Source of the DNA: Amborella trichopoda
Lineage: Eukaryota; Streptophyta; Magnoliopsida; Amborellales; Amborellaceae
Direction of reading: 5' to 3'
Length of the DNA: 64,000 nt
Assembly (NCBI RefSeq): GCF_000471905.2
Contig: NW_006494943.1
Span: 1,587,588 to 1,651,587 of the forward strand
A model generated the notes under the pieces. It made no database searches. It saw nothing but the letters and a program-made list of their open reading frames with translations, and was not told where the DNA came from. How positions within the stretch are numbered: position 1 is the stretch's first letter; the number at the start of each line of letters is the position of its first letter. Of the stretch, positions 1 to 11,800 are shown in pieces. Position numbers and translations under genes: made by a program.

Positions 1-59
1 TTTCGAGGGGGAAAGAAAATCTGGATTTAAAAGAAAAATACTCAGTTTGGTGTGGTAAT

Positions 60-1000
60 CCCCGATTGTGCTCCGTTCATGTGGTTTGTTGATTGTGTAA
101 CGATACCAAAAATGTCGTAGTTTGTTGATGGTGTAACGTTACCAAAAATGCCGAGGGGAAAAGAAAATCCGGATTGATGGTGTAACGACCAAAAATTCCC
201 CTTTGTTGATGGTGTAACGATACCAAAAATGCCGAGGGTAAAAGAAAATCCGGATTGATGGTGTAACGACCAAAAACTTCGAGGGGAAAAAAAAATCCGG
301 ATTTAAAAGAAAAAAATACCCAGTTTGCTCAGGGTTTGGTGCGGTAATCACCGATTTGATACTAAAAATGCCGAAGGGAAAGAAAATTGTTGATGGTGTA
401 ACGATACCAAAAATGCCGAGGGGAAAAGAAAATCCAGATTGATGGTGTAACGATCAAAAATTCCGAGGGGGAAAGAAAATCTGGATTTAAAAGAAAAAAT
501 AACTCAGTTTGCTTAGGGTTTGGTGCTGTAATCACCGATTCGATACCAAAAATGCCGAGGGGGAAAGAAAATCCGGATTTAAAATGTCCTATAAACTAGT
601 TATTTTTTTAATAGTCAATGGATTAGTATTAATGTTATTTTTTATTGTTCTAATATCCTATGAGCTGGTACTATTTTTTTCTTTTTAATCTCTATTAACC
701 AATAACTTGATGCTTAATATTTAATAAAAGAGTTATTTTTCATTGCAAAAAGCTTAATTTAACTTTAACAATGGATGTTAATACTTGTCCCACATAGTCG
801 AGTGAATAGACAAAATAAATGTGGAACCTCAATAGTAATATCAGACATAAATACTTTGGTTTGTTGATGGTGTAACGATACCAAAAATGCCGAGAGAAAA
901 AGAAAATCCGGATTGATGGTGTAACAATACCAAAAATATCGAGGGAGAAAAAAAATCTGGATTTAAAAAAAAAAAATACCCAATTTGGTGCGGTATCACC
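60..1000. repeat. Tandem repeat, roughly 50-bp unit, two blocks
   Basis: Degenerate units containing GTTGATGGTGTAACGATACC, then AAAAATGCCGAGGGG and AAAGAAAATCCGGATT, recur from about 60 to 590 and again from about 860 to 1000. Copies differ by small indels and single-base changes. The stretch between the blocks (590-860) is AT-rich and unique by eye. No coding potential; the short minus-strand ORF here only translates the repeat. Confidence 0.85.
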
Positions 1001-1009
1001 GATCTAGAA

Positions 1010-1605
1010 CACTGCTCTAAACAATCACATGACGACCCACTATCAAGTTTTTAAAACACTGCTCTAAACAATCAAATTACAATCTATGTAGTGTCGAAAC
1101 AATCGAATGACAACCCACTTTCAAGTTTTTAAAACACTGCTCTAAACAATCAAATTACAACCTACGTAGTGTTGAGAATGTCGAGAAATTACAACTTTTG
1201 AAAGTACGTAGTGTTGAGAATGTTGAGAAATAACAACTTTTGAAAGTGACGAGAATGTCGAGAAATTACAACTTTTGAAAGTACGTAGTGTTGAGAATGT
1301 CGAGAAATAACAACTTTTGAAAGTTACTAGAATGTCGAGAAATTACATCTTTTAAAAGTGTCGAAACGATAAATTACAACTTTTGAAAGTGTCGAAATGT
1401 GGTTCAAATACACAATCAAATTACAACCCCCTTTCAGATAGTGTCAAGAAATGTGGTTCCAATAAAATCAAATTACAACCTCCTTTCAAGTAGTGTCCAA
1501 TACAATCAAATTACAACCTACTTTCAAGTAGTGTCGAGAAATTACAACCCACTTTCAAATAGTGTCGAGAAATGCGGTTTCAATATTGAAAATCTTTGTA
1601 CCAAC
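1010..1605. repeat. Second tandem repeat with GTGTCGAGAAATTACAAC units
   Basis: Short units built from ATTACAACTTTTGAAAGT and GTAGTGTTGAGAATGTCGAG alternate from about 1010 to 1400. They then grade into units with ATCAAATTACAACC and CTTTCAAGTAGTGTCGAG up to about 1605. The last unit (TTTCAAATAGTGTCGAGAAA, then GGTTTCAATATTG) has a reverse-complement relative near 50190-50275. Confidence 0.8.
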
Positions 1606-1689
1606 CTTAAAATATATTTTTATATTTATTTATAAAGTTTAAAGCTTCAAAAATAATTTAGACCAACAGATCCACGAAAACTTGAATTA

Positions 1690-3218
1690 GGGCCCCTAAT
1701 AAGAACACAAGCAACAAACCAGTCTCTCTCTCTTTCAAGCTGTCTCTCTACTCTCTCTTCCCTCTCTCTAGTCGAACCCCCCAATTTCAGGCAGTTCTAG
1801 GACTCCGCTGCTCCAGTCGAGTGTCACAATTAGGTTTTCCTTTCGTTACTTATTGCATATTGGAAGGTGTGATTTGTATTATGCGTTATGCATTCATTAA
1901 TTCAATCTGTTCCTACCTGGGATTGGTTAGTTTTTTGCAAGGTGCTTTTGGCATTGTGGAATATTTATTTTTTCTATAATTGGTCGGGCCGGTAAGGTGC
2001 TCTGCATATAGTTGGATATTTATTTTGTGTATGTTTGCTTAGAATTTTTATTGAAATTGTCGTTCCTAAATTAATATCTTGTAAAAGAGGGATTTTGGCA
2101 AAGCAGATTATTTAACTAAAAGTATATATTTGTACATTTCATTTTGTTCCAGGTACCTGGATGAATACTTTCTATTTTAAGAAAATAATTGAGTCAAGGC
2201 TCTTGATGTTTCTTGTGAATTATGAGAAAAAAGTTTCTCTAGTTTGGGATGTACTGCAATATGCGATAATGACTTGTAGCTCATTTAACTTGTAGAGAGA
2301 AATTATGGTTGTGCCGTTGGCTTTTGACTTCTTCTTTTTTTTTATCCATTTTTTCGTTTCCATTAATATCTCTCTGATCCAATGGAATCCCCAAATTTCC
2401 ACACTAAGTTTAGCTATATTCAGCATCTGAAAATTTGGGTACTATTCATTCTCTTACCCAATCTCAGGTATTCCAAACCTCGTGAATTTGGTGTCATTCC
2501 TTTCACAGTTTATAAAATCTTGTAACTGTTTATCCTGTTTATTCAATTTTGATCCATGAAATTCCTCTTTTTATGTTTGTGCAATAACTGTAAGTGCGAT
2601 CCATTGTGGGTTGCCCGTTATATTGGTGTTAGGGTGTCTTTAGTCGTGGCTACTTCGGATTGACTCTACAAGCCTCTCGTTCGAGTGGTAAGAGTGGCCA
2701 TTGGTGCAGTTAGACAGGAGTGTCGTTATGGTGGTTTTTTCTGAGTGGTACAAATGATGGACGAATTTTCCATGATGGTAGAAACGTGAAAGCTACATTG
2801 TATAAGAAATGTCACTCATTGGAGCAATCTAATAGTTAGTTATGTATCAAAAAAAGGTAGGACTAAATGAGAACAGCGATGTGACATTTTTGCGACTGGT
2901 AGCTTCTACTGTTCACATATGTGTTGGGAACTAATCTTCTGAACAGCAAAATGGATCATCAGCCAATAGGAGGTCAGGTCCATCATGTGGTCCATCGACT
3001 AGGATCAGGTAATAATACTAACTTGCATGATTATGTTTATATTTTATTTTCTGCATTTAATACTTATTGAATGGTTTGGCCATGACTTCCCGCCCCATCC
3101 CTATCATTCGAAATGAAGTATATGCATGCTAGCTAGACTCAGATAGTGGCATAGAGTTGTACCCAAACCTGATGGCCAATATTTATCGGAATTCTATGCA
3201 GTTCAGTTCTCACATAAG
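1690..3218. other. Unassigned; CT-rich leader-like stretch and possible small exon
   Basis: A CT-rich stretch at about 1720-1775 resembles a plant 5' leader. At 2951 an ATG opens a 20-codon stretch that runs to a good donor (GATCAG/GTAATA near 3008). It precedes the MULE-like remnant in the same direction. These could be the front of a transposase-derived gene or chance. No protein family was recognised. Confidence 0.3.
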
Positions 3219-3900
3219 TTGATATGCATGTCGGGGGAATATTTTGATAATGTTAGGACACTCGGTGATCACTTAATTGATTATACCATATGTCAAAATT
3301 TTGTAATGAAATACCAGAGAAACAACCAAAAGCATATAGTTGCAATTTATGTTGAGGAGGGATGCAAACGAGAAGTTCGCTGCTCTAAGGTTACGCCCTC
3401 TAAATGTTTTGAGATCAGAAAGATGGAAAAAGAACTCACATATACAAGTGCACTTTGAAGGGCTATCAGCAATTTGCACATAGCCAGTGTGCAGCCAGAG
3501 AAATTAAAGCCCGTTTGACTGACAAGATGGATCCCACTCCAAAATGTACTGTGAATGCTGTTCAAAAAGAGAACACGGTGTCCCATTAACATATATGCAA
3601 GCGTAGCGGGGAAAAAGACATCGTGATTAAAATGATGCAGGGTTCACATGAGCAGTCGGGCATAGAGCTACAACTTATCAACTCCAATCTATATAGGTTA
3701 AGGAGAGACAGACAGATCCTTTCCACAGATTTCAGCATTTGTTTCTATACTTCCATCCATGAATGTACGGATTTCTAGATGGTCTTAGGTGGCGCATTTC
3801 TAAAAGGAACATAGAGGGGGAGAGTTAGTACAAATGCAAAGGGCCATTACAATAGTTGTTGTAGAGATAGAGGACACAAACATCTAGGTTTGGGAGTCTG
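3219..3900 (+). pseudogene. Mutator-like (MULE) transposase remnant
   Basis: The translation from 3219 starts with a FDNV segment followed by the pattern of the MuDR DNA-binding/zinc domain (EEGCKREVRC, then an FEIRKME segment). After a stop at 3456 the similarity continues in another frame with CTLKGYQQFAHSQ and AAREIKARL, the region after the HTC motif in MULE transposases. A weaker tail (ICFYTSIHEC, GGAFLKGT) resembles the start of the catalytic region and runs to about 3900 with further stops. Frameshifts and stops make it inactive. No terminal inverted repeats were found. It could derive from a mobile MULE or from a domesticated MUSTANG-type gene. Confidence 0.55.
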
Positions 3901-4020
3901 ATCAACGAAAGGCTAGACCTACCTCGCCTGACAATTACTTAAGAACCTTCTAAAAAGCAATACGCCACATTTTTTTTCATATTGTTTTTCGAGGTGGCAA
4001 AGAGGCAATAGAAGAAACTT

Positions 4021-4314
4021 GTGCCACTAGCGAATGTTGCCCGTGCACCAAAGACGCAAGATTTCAAAGACAAAATGTCAAAATCAGGGATGCCTACGCG
4101 GAGGCGTACTAATGGAATCCATGTGGATGATGCGGGAATGCCTATTTCCGTAACACGACATACACCTCAAATCTTCAATAAATGGATACTAGTTGATCCA
4201 CATAACTCCATCATTGCATTGTGTGCAATGAGGTTGACAAAGATGTTTGCAGAAAGCAGGGGTCAAAATAAGTCTATCCATTTGTTGAATTTTAAAGTCT
4301 CCTCTAATATCTAA
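4021..4314 (+). other. Unassigned open frame, 97 codons
   Basis: The frame lies downstream of the MULE remnant in the same direction and has fairly mixed composition (a basic segment PTRRRTNGIHVDD near its middle). It has no recognised domain, signal peptide or membrane segment, and its nominal start is not an ATG. It may be a further piece of the transposon or non-coding. Confidence 0.15.
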
Positions 4315-4639
4315 ACCATCCATTTGTTAAATTTCAATATCTGGACTTTTATAAAATCAAAATATATATTTTTTGCACTATTAAATCTAATGAAAATAAA
4401 GCCATATAAAGAAATTGCCAAGGATAATGATCCTTCTAAATCCTAAATTTAAACATTTCATAATATGAACTGCCGATATTAATTAGGTTAAAAAACACTT
4501 TTTAGATTATATTTTAAATTTTTGTTCATTAGAAAGTAAATATAAAAATTAAAGCCAAACAAATGGCACTAACATAATTTTTTAAGATTAATTCATTATA
4601 TTACTATAAAACTGTTCAAAATAAAAATCATTTCATATA

Positions 4640-5489
4640 TAGGAAAAAGATCTTGCTAACAACTACAATATCAACGAATGGCCCAAATTGAATATGGACC
4701 CAATCCAATGGTCACGATCTCATTTTGTTTTGAATTTTAATTTTTTTTATACAAATCCAAATCACTTGAAATTTGAATGTCTATTTTAAAAAAATATTAG
4801 AATCTAATAAAAATATTAAAAATAATAATTCTAAAAATATAAATTGACGAAAATACATCTAAAAACATTGTTTCGACTACAAAAACCCTACAATTCATCA
4901 TCTCGACCTCGAGATACAAGAACATGAAAAAAAAAATCAAGTCCTAAAAATTGTACATCTTATAACATATGATCTATAAACTGTTCATTTTCCAAATTTT
5001 CAGAATGCTTATAGACCTGCTCAATCTACACTATTTTTTAAATTCTAAATTTCACAATTAATGAACATATAAACCCAACGGCCCAACTTGAATCTAAACC
5101 GATCCAACGGTCACAAATTCATTTCGTATTTTAATTTTAATTTTTTTTCTACACATCTAGATAAATTGAAATTTTAAACGTCCATTCTTCTCATCAAAAC
5201 GCACTTAATAAAAATATTTAAAAAAAAATCAAAAAAAAAAATTAACCAAAATACCCCCAAAACAATTCAAATGCATTTTGAACAATTTATTTATTGTAAA
5301 TTAATTTTTGATATTTTTATTAAATTATCATATCTTTTAAAGACACACGTAAAATTTCAAATTATTTGGATTTGTAGAAAAAAATTAAAACACAAAATAA
5401 AATCATAACCGTCCCAAATCCAATCTAGGCCATTAGACTCGTATGAACTAATATGTTCATAGGAGATAGTGGGCTAATCTCAACATTTT

Positions 5490-5490
<1 letters not shown>
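4640..5490. mobile_element. AT-rich foldback (MITE-like) element
   Basis: A segment at 4676-4830 (GGCCCAAATTGAAT, AATCCAATGGTCACGATCTC) is repeated directly at about 5078-5230. It recurs inverted at about 5310-5430 (ATAACCGTCCCAAATCCAAT, CTAGGCCATTAGA). Ends and target duplication are not clear. No coding capacity. Confidence 0.45.

Positions 5491-5521
<31 letters not shown>
5491..5521. repeat. (TA)n microsatellite
   Basis: About 15 uninterrupted TA units at the right edge of the foldback element. Confidence 0.95.
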
Positions 5522-5525
<4 letters not shown>

Positions 5526-5756
5526 CCGATTAAGTTGGTTTGAAAAATCTATAGATCAAATCTATGACCTTGTAAAGCCAACAAAGCCTGCACATGCTTG
5601 CCCATCATGAAAGGCCCTTTGCATGACATGATTGACAGAACATCTCCATCAAGTGAATAACAGAATACTTATGATAGAAAAGTAACATACATGGAGAGAG
5701 AGGGAAGGAACAAGAAATGCAAATAAATTCAAGTTCTCATTAAAATTACACCAAAA

Positions 5757-5762
5757 TTTATT
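5757..5762 (-). other. Possible poly(A) signal of the BCCIP gene
   Basis: On the minus strand AATAAA lies about 105 bases after the BCCIP stop codon, a usual place for a near-upstream polyadenylation element. Confidence 0.4.
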
Positions 5763-5867
5763 TTATGAATCACACTCATAATAAATACAGTCCCGGAAAC
5801 AGGAAAAATCCGAATTTGCTGTATGAGACATGGTGACCGGAAACAAAAAAGAGGTGAGAATGTCCTG

Positions 5868-8800
5868 TTAAGAATCACTTATGAACGTCTTCAAATCCTC
5901 TCTGAATTTATCCACAGTTTGTTTGTCTGCTTTCACCGCCATAACCAGACCCATTTTTCTATAATTTCTCAGCTGCAATCCCCACACAAATGAATTCACA
6001 ACTAGTACAATTAATTTCTAAATACAAGATCACCTTATTTCAATAAAATGCAACAATTGAACTTCCTAAAATAGTTTACAACTAGGGAAAAACACCCAAT
6101 GTATAAGAGAGAGAGTTGATAAAGAAGGTCTGAAAACAAATAATGATGTCATGACCTGGCATTCTGAACTCTCTGTCACCAAAAGCATCTTCAATAGACC
6201 ATAAACGAAGCTCACATTTTTGGAAACACATTTATGAGGGTTTGTTTCCAATTACTTCATGCATTATCTATATAGTATTTTCATGCTTAATATTTTGGGA
6301 TAACTTCCCCACATCTTTGGCCAAGACATAAAATTTAATGACAATTTTCTAGGGCCATTATCAGATATTTCAGAAGCCAATGATATTATTAGCTAGAAGC
6401 TTCAGTTTGCAGCCAATGGTTCAGGCAATTTTGGCCAAAATGCAAGCCATGATTAAGCAGGTTTCAACCAAGAGTTTAAAGTCCAGCATACCTCATGAGT
6501 AACTGCCTGTTGATCACGCAGTTGAAAGGTAAAGGACCACGAGCACAACTGGCAAATATTATAGGAGAAAAAGAATTGACTCATAGAAGAATAAGTGAAA
6601 AATATCACCCAAAGATAAGCAGAACTGCAGAATCAGTACCTTCAAATATCACCCAAAGATAAGCAGAACTGCAAGAATCAGTACCTTATCAAAAATCTCA
6701 TCTTCCAGATGATTATATAATATTGGTTCAGCCTCATTTTCTCCTAATGCACCTTTTCCGTTAGGTTTTCCACCATGACTTATCTACATTTTACAATGAG
6801 AGAAGCACTAAAGAAATCAGAAAAGAGACTCAATTAGGTGGAGCCCACACAAATTAACAGCACAAATATGAAAACGAAAATTAAATGAATGGCATAAGAA
6901 TATCAAGTACCCAAATGATATAGAGTTGTCACCAAACATTGAGTGTCTGAGCTCATACGAGGCAATGAAAAAACACCAAAAGACCAAATAAAAGTAAAAG
7001 AAATGCACCAGGTAGATTCTTGTGATTATTAGATAATATTTAAACTGAAAAGAATCCCTTTGCTCCTGTGTGGGCTATACAAACTTAAAGGCAACTGGAT
7101 AAGTATGTATTTGATAATTTCTTCCACAGTAATGCAGCGAAATATTCAGTGAAATATTCATTAGAGAGAGAGAGAGAGAGAGAGAGACAACAGACAAAAA
7201 AATAATGAATGACATGGCAAATCCAATCAAAGAAGAGGTGGCTAACCTCATCTTCAGTCGCCCATGAAACTTCGTCAAAGAGGCTATCATATAGGGGAGG
7301 TAAAATCTCGAGAGGAAGGTTCACCACACGCTGGGAGACCAGGAGACCCACACCCTGTGCTTGCTCTCCCAAAAAGATTTTCAGTTGACTGCTTATCGAT
7401 TTCTCATGGCATACATCAAGAAGAAAGCTTTTAAGATCCACAATGCATCGGTGATCCTGAGAAGGAGAAACACTAATCAAGAATAGGAACTGACTCAAAC
7501 AAGAAAAGTAATGCTGATATCAAGTGTCTTGTAGCATAATCCATGAAGAGTAAGAATTTATATGAAGTAGTCCATTGTAGAGCAGGCTGGTCTTCACTGC
7601 CATATAGAAAATGCAACTGGTGAACTAGAAAACAGCATGCACACTGTTTGTTATTAACCCATGCAACACACATACTACATATCAGCTGCCAATGCACCTA
7701 GCACTCCACAAATGATTACTTATCAAAAGGATTTTCAAAAGAAAACTGATTAAACCTCAAAAACCAAAGAGCAACTATATACGGAAAAAAGACAAAACTG
7801 CAGCTCCATTCAACAACCAGCAGGGAACCCATCTAATCAAATTATCAGTAAGGCAATGGAAGAAACATCCAAAACCATCTGCATCATCAAAGAAACACTA
7901 CTAACTCGATACTCATGTTAGTTGTATGTCATAAATATGCATATATTCCGTCCTTGAAAGGTTGGTAGTTTTCATTATTTAAATTACAAAGCTACATTCA
8001 TTTCAGTTACATATTTCACCTCTTTTTTCTAATTCATATTGTATCAGATAGGGTTTGCATGTTCCCTTCCACCTCGGGTTACTGGGCATCCGAATATGGA
8101 ATTTCTACATCAAGTAATACTGTAGTCCTCTATCAGCATTCTATTTTATTGATGTAGCAAATTTTGGCTCTTTTATGTTATTATTAAGAAAATTGCTACA
8201 TCCTTTACATGATTGAGAATTTCATTTCTTATTTTTTTCTTTTGATAAGTAACTGTAGAATTTTTTAACTCCCAAAACTTCAAATAACATGGTATGAGAT
8301 CCCAAAATTTGTGAACAAATGCAGCAAGAAAGTCAACATTCAACAAGCCACCTCACCCCACACTAAAACTGGTTGCCTTTATTCCTCAAAAGAGAGCGTT
8401 CATCCAACTAACCACTCCAGCAACCCAGCTGATAACATCAAATCCTCTATATAAGCATTGAACACAACCCCTATCTGCAAATATTAAACAAATAATTACA
8501 CCTCATCCAGGCCACACTCATTGTAAGCATTAAACAAATATTGGCAGAATTTGACATTTGTTTCTCTTTCTTCTGACCATACCACACTAGATCTTCGCCT
8601 CTAACTAATCTTTTCTAGTTTAAAACTGTTTCCCATGCCTTCTCACTCACATTGCCCCTTTTTGTCAATATCTCCAAATCACCACATTATTTCAATAGTA
8701 GCCTGGCCTTTCTGAAAAGCTCCTTGCACCAAAATTTGAGGTAGGACTTGAAAAATTCTCATTTCCAATAAGCACCCATATCCATCTGAAATAGCTAATT

Positions 8801-11800
8801 AGTCATAATGATAACACAAAGGAACTACGTAAAAGCTTCTTTTTATTCACAATATTCAATGCTTAACTTACTAAGGGAAAACCGACTTGAATAAATAAAC
8901 ACAACAAACTGTCACAAAAAAAATGTTGCCAATTGCTACTGCATTACAAACATGGATGCTAATAGCCAGATGCATTGTGCCATAAATAATTTGAATTTCC
9001 ATCCTCTCAATTAAGTAATGAGGTCCTAAGGATTTGCATCAGGGAGTCTGCACTAAAACAAGATATAGCAGACAGATAATTCATATCGAGTGTTATACAG
9101 AAATATATCATACAGATGGGCTCGTGCAAGTGGTTGCTTAAGCAAAGGCTAGATGAAGTTTCATTAGCATTTACAAAGCAAAATCTTTGCAGAGAGCATA
9201 GAGGCATGTGTCTGTGCATGAGGGTGTGTGAGGGAGGGCGCGGGGCGGGGGGAAGAGGGGGGAGCGAGAGAGAGAGAGAGAGAACAGGCCTTATAACGCT
9301 CTAGATTGATAGCTGAAATGACACCAAATGGGGCACCATCATCACCCGGCTTAACTACAGTCCCAACTGTCGTCTGTCCCAGAATCAAGTCTACAAATCC
9401 ACTCAAGTCCCACACCTTAACATCAAGGTAGTTATTTAGTAAAATTTTCAGTCCATGAAAATCATCTGGTTTGGGGTAGAAGAATTCCAAATCCACATTC
9501 ATAACAGCCTGCATAATTGACTAGTTGATCAATAGAAAATCCACAAGTAGAAGGGAATATTTTAATTAGTTTGAAGCCAATAACTGTCAGAAACAAAATA
9601 GAATGAGATTCGAAATTTAAAGGCAAACACAATCCATAAAATGAACAAACAACTAATCTTAAAAGATGAACAAAACGTTTCACTTTATTTTTGTGGAACA
9701 TATAAAGTGCATGTTTTCAATAACAAATGATAGAAAGCTCTCAGTCCATCAACCATATATAAATAACACCTTCTCTCAAGGTCAAAGACATCCGACCAAA
9801 AAAGTATTCGAGCAAATGAAAGTAGTCTTCCTACATATTTAAAAGGAAACATATGCAGCAAGGTGTTACTAGCAATGCTTCTAGTTATGTTGCCCCAGGA
9901 CAATTGTTGTAGGAAAAGCATACTCAATTGTTTAGGGCATTTCGTAGTGCACTGACATCAAGTTAATCAATATCAGAAAACCATAGCAAAGGAGTTAAAG
10001 ATAAATCCAAATCATTAATCATTTGTATTTTCAGCCTCACATGGTGATGTTTTGACTTCCGATAAGAGTACTCACAAAAATTAGGGAAAATGAAAAAGAA
10101 AAAGAGAACTTACATGAGAGATGCTAAGAGAATCAGAGTGACGTAAAGAGAATAACTACATTGGCAGAAATAGTGAGACAAGTACTAGATAAACTTCCCC
10201 ACTAATTTAGCAAAACAAACTCAGGAGAAAATATGCTTCAAACGTAGGCAGCTATCGTAAACAAGTAAACATATGTCATATATAAGTGTATCAATACATG
10301 CACATACACACAACAATGTAGTATGTATGTATTTATGCATGTAGGCACATGCACACAAGCACACACATTTTCCTCTTGATCATCATCACTAGAGCTAGTA
10401 GATTCAGACCCACTTGGTCTCCTCAAAGAAGCCTGATCAATAGATGCCCCACCTACAAAAATGCCCCACCTACAAAAATGCAAAAACATAAAAGATCGTA
10501 TATTAGAACTTGGGTCAGTTTATCAAATCTAGAACATTACCATTAAACGACAGATAAAATCTCAAATCAATAGCGTGAATTAAGCATGCATAGACACAGA
10601 AAAAGATCAAGAAAAAGGAAAATGTCTATGATCTGCATCCTTTATGTCCAAAAACCTTATATTTTCTAAGAAAGCTCCAACCACAAACATCATCTATACA
10701 AGGCTAAGCATTCGGATTCAACTTGTCCCCAATAGAGTCTCCATAGCTACTAAACAAAATTTCAAAATATTTCATTTGTTTAAGAAAAAAACTTAAGTAT
10801 ATGAATAAAATAAATGAACCTCTATAACAATTTCTGAATAATAGCTATGACCCTAGGTTGGCGGACTGTCCAACAGCGTTATCTAGATGTGTGGGTAATG
10901 GCACTACCAGAGTTTGCCAATATTAGAGTTATGGACCTTCTCAAGTGGAGGATTTTACTGCTCTCAGGCTACTTCCATCAAGGCCGAGGCAGCTTGATCA
11001 AAGCCTGCATCAGGCGATCAAGTTCAATTTTGATGGGTGTTCTAGAGATAATGCAAGGTAGGGAGTGGGAGCCTAAAGTGTTGCTTGCAAGGCTCGAGAT
11101 AAGTTGATTTTCCTTTTGGTAGATTCAAGATAAGTTTATTTGGGGGCACTCTCAGCTCTCACTGTTAAAGGGGATTCTCTCAATGTGATATGATGGGCTT
11201 AAAGGGTGGCAACTATTCCCTCACAGTTAGTTAAGGTCTTCTAAGAGATTTTCGATATTTGTTATTTGGGAGATATGTGGATGTAGGTTATCAACATGTG
11301 CCAGATGAAGTCAATCACGCCATCGTCACAATAGCATTAGGTGGAAGACGTAGTAACCTCATAGAGTTGGGAAAGTGGACCATGCAGTTGTCTTGCCAAT
11401 GGCTTCATTGTTTTACTTTCTTTATTTTTGTACATTTTCTTCTCTATAAAAAAATTTACAATAATAGTAAAAATTTGTTGCCTCGTCATCCTTTTCCTCC
11501 TCTTGTTGTACTGGTTGTCCGTCATATATAAAGTGCTTGGAGGCACGTATGCAAAAAAAACCATCCAGACCACGAGTATCTAAATCAAAAATACAAATTA
11601 TTTGATTTACATAGCTTAAATCAATCACAAATCACATGTGTAGCATCCAAGTAGCATAGTGACATGGTTCTTCCCATCCTGAAATGCCTAAATTAATCAT
11701 TGTAGGACATTGTAAGGATCACAATAATTTCTTAGACTTAAAATGAAATTATCGAAAAAAGATTTCTTATAGGACTCCATAATTCCCGAGTTACTAAAAG

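Noticed and set aside
7085-7498. 137-codon minus-strand frame as a separate gene
   Set aside because: It is BCCIP exon 4 read through both flanking introns, including the GA microsatellite.
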